Assembly (NCBI GenBank): GCA_028875345.1
Contig: JAPPEG010000090.1
Location: 1-36,134, forward strand
DNA length: 36,134 bases
Direction of reading: 5' to 3'
DNA from: Gemmatimonadota bacterium
GTDB taxonomy: Bacteria; Latescibacterota; UBA2968; UBA8231
A program made the position numbers and the translations under genes. How positions within the stretch are numbered: position 1 is the first letter of the stretch; every line of letters starts with the position of its first letter. The notes below the pieces were generated by a model that was given only the letters and a program-made list of their open reading frames with translations, was not told the DNA's origin and searched no databases. Below are positions 31,866 to 36,134 of the stretch, one piece after another.

Positions 31866-34487
31866 ATGCCACCGAGAACCAAACTCACGCCGGCGATGGA
31901 GCAGTACATGCACTTTAAGCGTCAGCACCCCGACGCGATTCTCTTCTTCCGCATGGGCGACTTCTACGAGATGTTCTGCGACGACGCCAAAGAGGCCGCG
32001 CGCCTGCTGGGCCTCACCCTGACCTCGCGCCCTGCCGGCAAATCCGGCGACCTACCCCTCGCCGGCGTGCCCCACCACGCCATGGAAGGCTATCTGGCCA
32101 AACTCATCCAGCTCGGGCGCAAGGTCGCCATCTGCGAGCAGGTCGAAGACCCCAAAAAGGCCAAAGGTGTTGTCAAGCGCGACGTAGTAGAAGTCGTCTC
32201 CCCGGGCACCGCGCTTTCCGACGCCATGCTCGACCAGCAGCGCAACAACTTCCTCGTCGGCCTCTGCGCGCACGCCGGCCGCGTCGGCCTCGCCAGCGTC
32301 GATTTGTCAACCGGGGACTTCGCACTCGACGAGATTCCCGCCAGCGACCTCGCCGACGAGCTAGAGAGCTTAGGACCGGCCGAGCTGCTCGTCGCCGAAG
32401 GGGCCGACGAACAGTGGGTCGCCACCCTGCAAAACGCCCTGCCGCGCGTGGCGCTCAGCCGCCTCGCGGACTGGCACTTCGCCGCGGATACCGCGTACGA
32501 AACCCTCACCAGCCAGCTCCGCGTCCAGACGCTGAAGGGCTTTGGCTGCGACGACATGGAGGCCGCCATCCGCGCCGGTGGAGCGACAGTGGCCTATTTG
32601 CGCGAAAACCAGCGCGGCGCGGTCGAGCACATTAACCGTCTCCAGCGCAAGTACCGCGAGCACTTTGCCCTTATCGACGCCACGGCCCAGCGCAATCTAG
32701 AACTCCTCGCCAATCGCCAAGACGGGGGCCGCGCCAACACCTTACTCGAAATCCTCGACCACACTCGCACCCCCATGGGCGCGCGTCTGTTGCGCCAATG
32801 GGTCGCCCAGCCGCTCAAGTCCCCGCCCTTAATTATCGCCCGCCTAGAGGCCGTTGACGAGCTGCTACACCAGCGCGAGATTCGCCGCACCCTCGGCCAA
32901 TGCCTAGAGCAGGTCGGCGACCTAGAGCGGCTGATCGCGCGGATTTGCTGTCTGCGGGCCAACGCCCGCGACATGGTGGCCCTCGCCCGCTCGCTCGACC
33001 TCGCGCCCGCCATTGGCACCGCGCTATCCCCGGCGCAGAGCGCGCTCTTGCAGGAACTATGCTCCAAGGGACTACCCGACGTCAGCGAGTTAGTCGCCGA
33101 GATCCTCGGTGCCCTAGTGGACGCACCCCCGGCGACCCTGACCGACGGCGGCCTAATCCGCGACGGCTATCACCCAGACGTCGATCAGTTGCGGCAGATC
33201 GCCCGCGGCGGCAAGGACTACATCGCTCGCTTGCAGGCCACCGAGCGCGAGCGCACTGGCATTGCCTCGCTCAAGATCGGCTACAACCAAGTCTTTGGCT
33301 ACTACATCGAAATCAGCAAGGCCAACCTCGACAAAGCCCCCGAGGAGTACCATCGCAAACAGACCTTGGCCAACGCCGAGCGCTTCATCACGCCCGAGCT
33401 AAAGGAGTACGAGGAAAAAGTCTTGGGGGCCGAGGACCGCCTCAAAGAACTGGAGAACGAGCTGTTCTTAGCCCTGCGCGACCGCGCCGCCCGCTGGACG
33501 CCCCAAGTCCAGCAAATCGCCCGCGCCATCGCGCGCATCGACGTGCTGTATTCCCTCGCCGAAGTCGCCGAGAGCGAATCCTACACCCGGCCCCAAGTTG
33601 ACGACGGCCAGCTAATCGACATCCGCGACGGCCGCCACCCAGTCGTCGAGCGCCAACTCCGCACAGGCAGCTTCGTGCCCAACGATGTGCGCCTCGACGC
33701 CAACGGCGCACAGATCATGCTCATCACCGGCCCGAATATGGCTGGCAAGAGCACTATCATCCGCCAAGTGGGTCTCATCGCGCTGATGGCGCAGATGGGC
33801 AGCTTCGTCCCCGCGCGCCAAGCCACCATTGGCGTGGTCGATCGCATCTTCACCCGCGTGGGCGCGTCCGACAACCTCGCCGGCGGCGAGAGCACCTTCA
33901 TGGTGGAGATGCACGAGGCCGCCAATATCCTCAACAACGCCACCAGCCGCAGCCTGCTCCTCATCGACGAGCTCGGCCGCGGCACGAGCACCTTCGACGG
34001 CCTGAGCATTGCCTGGGCCATTGTCGAATACTTGCACCAGCACCGCGAAGTTCACCCGCGCACTCTTTTTGCCACGCACTACCACGAGATGACCGAACTC
34101 GAAAGCCACCTAGAGCGCGTCGTCAATTTCAACGTTCAAGTGCGCGAAGAAGGCGATCACGTGGTATTCCTCCACCGCCTAGCCCCGGGGTCTGCCAACC
34201 AAAGCTACGGCATCAACGTCGCGCAGATGGCCGGGATGCCGGCCCAAGTCGTCGCGCGTGCCCAAGAAATTCTCGCTCGCCTCGAAAAGGACCAGATCGA
34301 CACCAAGGACATCCACCGCCCGGACGCGCCTCCGTCGGCTCCGCGACCCCAGCTCGATCTCTTCCCCGCGCCTGCGGACGCACCGTGGGTGGAGGAACTG
34401 CGGGACATGGATCTCAGCCAGATTACGCCGCTGCAGGCGTTGCTCAAGCTGAATGAGTGGAAAGAGAAAATTAAAAATGGAGAATGA
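31866..34487 (+). CDS. mutS: DNA mismatch repair protein MutS
   Basis: 873 aa, full length for MutS1. Recognises mispairs and small loops and recruits MutL. The N-terminal mismatch-binding motif is FFRMGDFYEMF (27-37), with the stacking Phe F33 and E35. Connector, core and clamp domains follow. The ATPase has Walker A GPNMAGKST (622-630), then STFMVEMHEAANILNNAT and LLIDELGRGTSTFDG as Walker B and signature, and THYHEMTELE. The ATG at 31866 lies 31 bases after the rpsA terminator T-run, and no Shine-Dalgarno sequence is visible, so the start relies on alignment with the family (LTPAMEQYM). A promoter must lie in or across the terminator. mutL is not in the window. Confidence 0.96.
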   Translation: MPPRTKLTPAMEQYMHFKRQHPDAILFFRMGDFYEMFCDDAKEAARLLGLTLTSRPAGKSGDLPLAGVPHHAMEGYLAKLIQLGRKVAICEQVEDPKKAKGVVKRDVVEVVSPGTALSDAMLDQQRNNFLVGLCAHAGRVGLASVDLSTGDFALDEIPASDLADELESLGPAELLVAEGADEQWVATLQNALPRVALSRLADWHFAADTAYETLTSQLRVQTLKGFGCDDMEAAIRAGGATVAYLRENQRGAVEHINRLQRKYREHFALIDATAQRNLELLANRQDGGRANTLLEILDHTRTPMGARLLRQWVAQPLKSPPLIIARLEAVDELLHQREIRRTLGQCLEQVGDLERLIARICCLRANARDMVALARSLDLAPAIGTALSPAQSALLQELCSKGLPDVSELVAEILGALVDAPPATLTDGGLIRDGYHPDVDQLRQIARGGKDYIARLQATERERTGIASLKIGYNQVFGYYIEISKANLDKAPEEYHRKQTLANAERFITPELKEYEEKVLGAEDRLKELENELFLALRDRAARWTPQVQQIARAIARIDVLYSLAEVAESESYTRPQVDDGQLIDIRDGRHPVVERQLRTGSFVPNDVRLDANGAQIMLITGPNMAGKSTIIRQVGLIALMAQMGSFVPARQATIGVVDRIFTRVGASDNLAGGESTFMVEMHEAANILNNATSRSLLLIDELGRGTSTFDGLSIAWAIVEYLHQHREVHPRTLFATHYHEMTELESHLERVVNFNVQVREEGDHVVFLHRLAPGSANQSYGINVAQMAGMPAQVVARAQEILARLEKDQIDTKDIHRPDAPPSAPRPQLDLFPAPADAPWVEELRDMDLSQITPLQALLKLNEWKEKIKNGE

Positions 34488-34513
34488 GGATAGAATGGTT
34501 TCTCGGGGCTTAC

Positions 34514-34541
34514 CATAAGGTAACATATTAGTTACCTTATG
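34514..34541 (+). promoter_or_regulatory. Perfect 11-bp inverted repeat spanning the toxin start codon, candidate operator
   Basis: CATAAGGTAAC (34514-34524) and GTTACCTTATG (34531-34541) are perfect inverted copies with a six-base AT spacer. The right arm ends in the ATG (34539-34541) of the toxin gene. Such palindromes are the typical binding sites of antitoxin dimers. As RNA, the hairpin would bury the start codon. Confidence 0.75.
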
Positions 34542-34874
34542 CCGGTGCTTGAAATCAGGGAGTACATCGACTCTACAGGCGGTAACTCATATGCCCGATG
34601 GTTCAATCGGCTTAACGCTCAAGCCGCGGCCAAAATAGTGACGGCGCTGGTCCGGCTGGAGCAGGGCAATCTCTCCAACGTTAAAGGCGTGGGCATCGGT
34701 GTTTTTGAATGTCGGATAGATTTTGGCCCCGGCTATCGAGTCTATTTCGGCAAGGACGGTGATGCCCTGATCATCCTCTTGGGCGGCGGGACCAAGAAGC
34801 GTCAGCAACAGGATATCGAGACCGCTCACAACCTCTGGCGAGAATACAAGCAACGCAAGCGACAGGAGGCTTGA
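34539..34874 (+). CDS. RelE/HigB-type toxin (addiction-module killer protein)
   Basis: 111 aa. Belongs to the killer-protein subfamily of the RelE/ParE superfamily, whose relatives cleave mRNA on the ribosome. Characteristic segments: IREYIDSTGGNSYARWFNRLN (6-26), KIVTALVRLEQGNLSNVKGVGIGVFECRIDFGPGYRVYFGKDGDALIILLGGGTKKRQQQDIETA, including the conserved R-I-D-FGPGYRVYF strand and GGGTKKRQQ. Toxin precedes antitoxin, as in higBA. There is no Shine-Dalgarno sequence; the ATG is in the palindrome described separately, so the message may be nearly leaderless and tightly controlled. The antitoxin gene starts four bases after the stop (TGA at 34872-34874). Confidence 0.88.
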   Translation: MPVLEIREYIDSTGGNSYARWFNRLNAQAAAKIVTALVRLEQGNLSNVKGVGIGVFECRIDFGPGYRVYFGKDGDALIILLGGGTKKRQQQDIETAHNLWREYKQRKRQEA

Positions 34875-34878
34875 TACT

Positions 34879-35196
34879 ATGTCCCTCACACGAAACTTCA
34901 AGGAGACGATTCAGGCGCGTATAGAGCACGACCCGATTTTCCGCGATGAACTGCTCAAGGAAGGAATTGAGTGCCTACTCGCGGACAACGTGGACATCGG
35001 CAAGGCGATATTACGCGACTACATCAACGCCACTATCGGCTTTCAAGAGCTCGGAGAGCTGACCGCAAAGTCCCCCAAGAGCCTGATGCGCATGTTAGGC
35101 CCCAACGGAAACCCCCAAGCTCGTAACCTGTTCGAGGTCATCGGCTGCCTTCAGAAACGAGAGGGACTACAACTCAAGGTTCAAGCCGTTCGTTAG
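34879..35196 (+). CDS. HTH-type antitoxin paired with the RelE/HigB-type toxin
   Basis: 105 aa. A strong AGGAGG (34864-34869) lies nine bases before the ATG, in contrast to the toxin, which has none; this fits the need for excess antitoxin. The sequence LTRNFKETIQARIEHDPIFRDELLKEGIECLLADNVDIGKAILRDYINATIGFQELGELTAKSPKSLMRMLGPNGNP is that of the XRE-like antitoxin/transcription regulator routinely found behind this killer protein. The helix-turn-helix covers about IGFQELGELTAKSPKSLMRML (50-70). It probably binds the palindrome at 34514-34541 to repress both genes. Confidence 0.85.
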   Translation: MSLTRNFKETIQARIEHDPIFRDELLKEGIECLLADNVDIGKAILRDYINATIGFQELGELTAKSPKSLMRMLGPNGNPQARNLFEVIGCLQKREGLQLKVQAVR

Positions 35197-35281
35197 GCGG
35201 GGAAAAGACCGCTTTCGCTCCCTTGCAATTTTGGGAAGAGACCTACTGCTCCATGGCCGCAGAGCGCGAGGAGGTAGCACC

Positions 35282-35517
35282 ATGATTCAGCACACCCACG
35301 AGCTGGCTACCGCATTTGGCTTCGATATGCAAATGGCGTCGCCGGTGAGATAGACCTGTCGCACCTTGCCGGAAAGGGCGTGTTCAAAATTTGGGACGAG
35401 CCGGGATATTTCGCGAAGGTGCATATAACTCCCCATAGAGCCATAGCTTGGGACGATGACCTCGAGCTTTGCGCCGATGCGCTGTACATGGAACTAGGAG
35501 GTCAATATGTCCATTGA
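35282..35517 (+). pseudogene. DUF2442-family gene frameshifted near its 5' end
   Basis: A perfect Shine-Dalgarno GAGGAGGT (35268-35275) and ATG (35282) begin a frame that stops after 23 codons at 35351-35353. The other frame, open from 35278 to a TGA at 35515-35517, encodes an evident DUF2442 protein: PRAGYRIWLRYANGVAGEID, then DLSHLAGKGVFKIWDEPGYF, AKVHITPHRAIAWDDDLELC and ADALYMELGGQ. It has no start codon of its own. Adding one base (or removing two) between 35284 and 35299 would join the ATG to the DUF2442 frame. DUF2442 proteins usually occur beside DUF4160 or toxin-antitoxin genes. A real mutation or an assembly error cannot be told apart here. It overlaps the next gene by 11 bases. Confidence 0.7.
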
Positions 35518-35791
35518 GAACTATCGGCCCGGGGAAATTCCCGGTCTGGGCAAGGCCATCTATGAGAAAAAGATAAAGCATCTGGTGGAACCGCAGGAAA
35601 ATGGGAAATTCATCGTCATTGACGTGGAAAGCGGCGATTACGAGATAGACGAACAAGATGTGGTCGCCTCAAGCCGGCTGCGAGAGAGTCGGCCCAATGC
35701 CGAGACCATCGAAGCACTGCGACAGGCTCGCGCAGGAGAGGGGCTCACCGAATACGCCGACCTTGAGGATCTCAAGGCCAAGCATGGTTGA
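35507..35791 (+). CDS. Small antitoxin-like protein upstream of a YafQ-type toxin
   Basis: 94 aa, mostly acidic. GGAGGT (35497-35502) lies four bases before the ATG. The sequence has a beta-rich segment KFIVIDVESGDYEIDEQD (about 34-51) and a C-terminal helical tail (AETIEALRQARAGEGLTEYADLEDLKAKHG), the pattern of a small conserved family usually encoded before a RelE/YafQ toxin and assumed to be its antitoxin. I recognise no DNA-binding motif with certainty. The next gene starts three bases after the stop and resembles such a toxin, which supports the assignment. Confidence 0.65.
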   Translation: MSIENYRPGEIPGLGKAIYEKKIKHLVEPQENGKFIVIDVESGDYEIDEQDVVASSRLRESRPNAETIEALRQARAGEGLTEYADLEDLKAKHG

Positions 35792-35794
35792 TCC

Positions 35795-36016
35795 ATGCGC
35801 CTGCTAACTACGAATCGATTTGAAAAGGACCTCAGACGTGCTAAGAGACGCGGCAAGAATCTCAATAAGCTCTGGAATGTCGTCGAACGTCTCTTGGCAC
35901 GGCCGCCCCTCACATCGCGGAGAGGGGCGGCACAGAGGTACACCCTATTCGGTCGTGATCCGTCGATTTCGATCTCGTCCGCGCAAGATGGGGGGCCGCG
36001 ATATGGAGTTGCCTAA
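35795..36016 (+). pseudogene. Truncated YafQ/RelE-family toxin remnant
   Basis: The first ~42 residues (MRLLTTNRFEKDLRRAKRRGKNLNKLWNVVERLLARPPL) are a clear YafQ/RelE start: a basic N-terminus with F-x-K-D-L-x-R-x-K-x-R-G-K-x-L. Family members continue with a DHxLxGxW core and a catalytic His-rich C-terminal half. Here the sequence changes to RYTLFGRDPSISISSAQDGG and ends at 73 aa without any of that core, and neither of the other two frames restores it. The catalytic half is thus missing. The gene probably became non-toxic by deletion or rearrangement while the antitoxin-like gene before it stays intact. Confidence 0.6.
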
Positions 36017-36073
36017 ACCTATCTCCGGCAAAATCTGACTATGCGGAGCCAAGTGGATTATGGAGATAGTCAC

Positions 36074-36134
36074 ATGAGCAGTTTGACCGACATTGATAAA
36101 CGCTACTTTGAAAAAATTTTGAATATGGAGACGG
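36074..36134 (+). CDS. N-terminal fragment of a possible abortive-infection-type protein, cut by the window edge
   Basis: Only 20 codons are present (MSSLTDIDKRYFEKILNMET). GGAG (36062-36065) lies eight bases before the ATG. The pattern S-x-T/S-D-I-D-K-x-Y-x-E-K-x-x-x-M resembles the start of a family of proteins I associate with abortive-infection and other phage-defence genes; with so few residues this is a weak identification. The region is A+T-richer than the rest of the window, as often seen in acquired defence islands. Confidence 0.4.
   Translation, partial: MSSLTDIDKRYFEKILNMET

Noticed and set aside
31564-31928. Long minus-strand frames rich in Cys/Ser or Leu/Val across the rpsA repeat
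   Set aside because: They are antisense shadows of the 12-bp repeat and have no ribosome-binding site or family similarity.
35820-36038. Frame ending MELPKPISGKI as a gene tail
   Set aside because: The C-terminus looks protein-like but the upstream part overlaps the YafQ remnant and no family can be named; kept only as a note that a rearrangement junction may lie near 35950.

Overview
The window reads as a chromosomal segment of an uncultivated, diderm (Gram-negative-type) bacterium. Evidence for an outer membrane is a lipobox-bearing PpiC/SurA-type chaperone, a TonB-dependent receptor and a biotin-dependent carboxylase/EF-P housekeeping block. The gene mix (several phytanoyl-CoA dioxygenase-like proteins, FG-GAP/ASPIC-UnbV protein, formylglycine-enzyme-like fold, HpaI aldolase, M19 peptidase, DUF6785-type membrane protein) is the kind seen in Latescibacterota/Poribacteria-like marine genomes; that placement is inference from gene content only. 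There is no rRNA, integrase, transposase or CRISPR array in the window.

Region 1 (1-8,973): tail of an unidentified gene, a two-rotamase-domain lipoprotein (327-1991), convergent to a secreted FG-GAP/ASPIC-UnbV protein (2005-3696, minus). The latter diverges from a secreted FGE-sulfatase-fold protein (3821-4615), followed by a large polytopic DUF6785-like protein (4692-6680). That gene converges on a membrane/spermidine-synthase-like fusion (6706-8973, minus).

Region 2 (6,706-13,034, minus): a probable operon read leftwards: HpaI-type aldolase, M19 dipeptidase-like protein, PhyH-fold protein, an unidentified ~426-aa protein, and perhaps the spermidine-synthase-like protein. A candidate promoter and an inverted repeat lie between it and the divergent folE2 (13203-14048), which has visibly lower G+C.

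Region 3 (14,075-22,414): DegT-family aminotransferase (minus), divergent MFS exporter, TonB-dependent receptor, short-chain NAD-dependent epimerase/uronate dehydrogenase-like protein, P-loop kinase, a truncated concentrative nucleoside transporter, a small ATGA-coupled protein and a canonical PhyH dioxygenase.

Region 4 (22,446-34,487, all plus): conserved housekeeping genes: tRNA-Lys(CTT), TPR protein, efp, accB, accC, gcvH, HNH nuclease, scpA, scpB, rluB-type pseudouridine synthase, cmk, rpsA, terminator, mutS. Many of these genes overlap by GTGA or are a few bases apart. They serve translation (EF-P, S1, pseudouridylation), fatty-acid precursor synthesis (AccBC), chromosome segregation (ScpAB), nucleotide supply (Cmk) and mismatch repair (MutS). 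The S1 gene has a structured leader and ends in a 12-bp tandem repeat.

Region 5 (34,514-36,134): an accessory islet of toxin-antitoxin material. It holds an intact RelE/HigB-type toxin with its HTH antitoxin under a perfect palindrome that includes the toxin start codon, a frameshifted DUF2442 gene, an intact small antitoxin-like gene followed by a truncated YafQ-like toxin, and the first 20 codons of a gene whose N-terminus resembles abortive-infection-type proteins. This islet, the structured rpsA leader and the PhyH protein with an HxG metal motif are the most interesting parts of the window.
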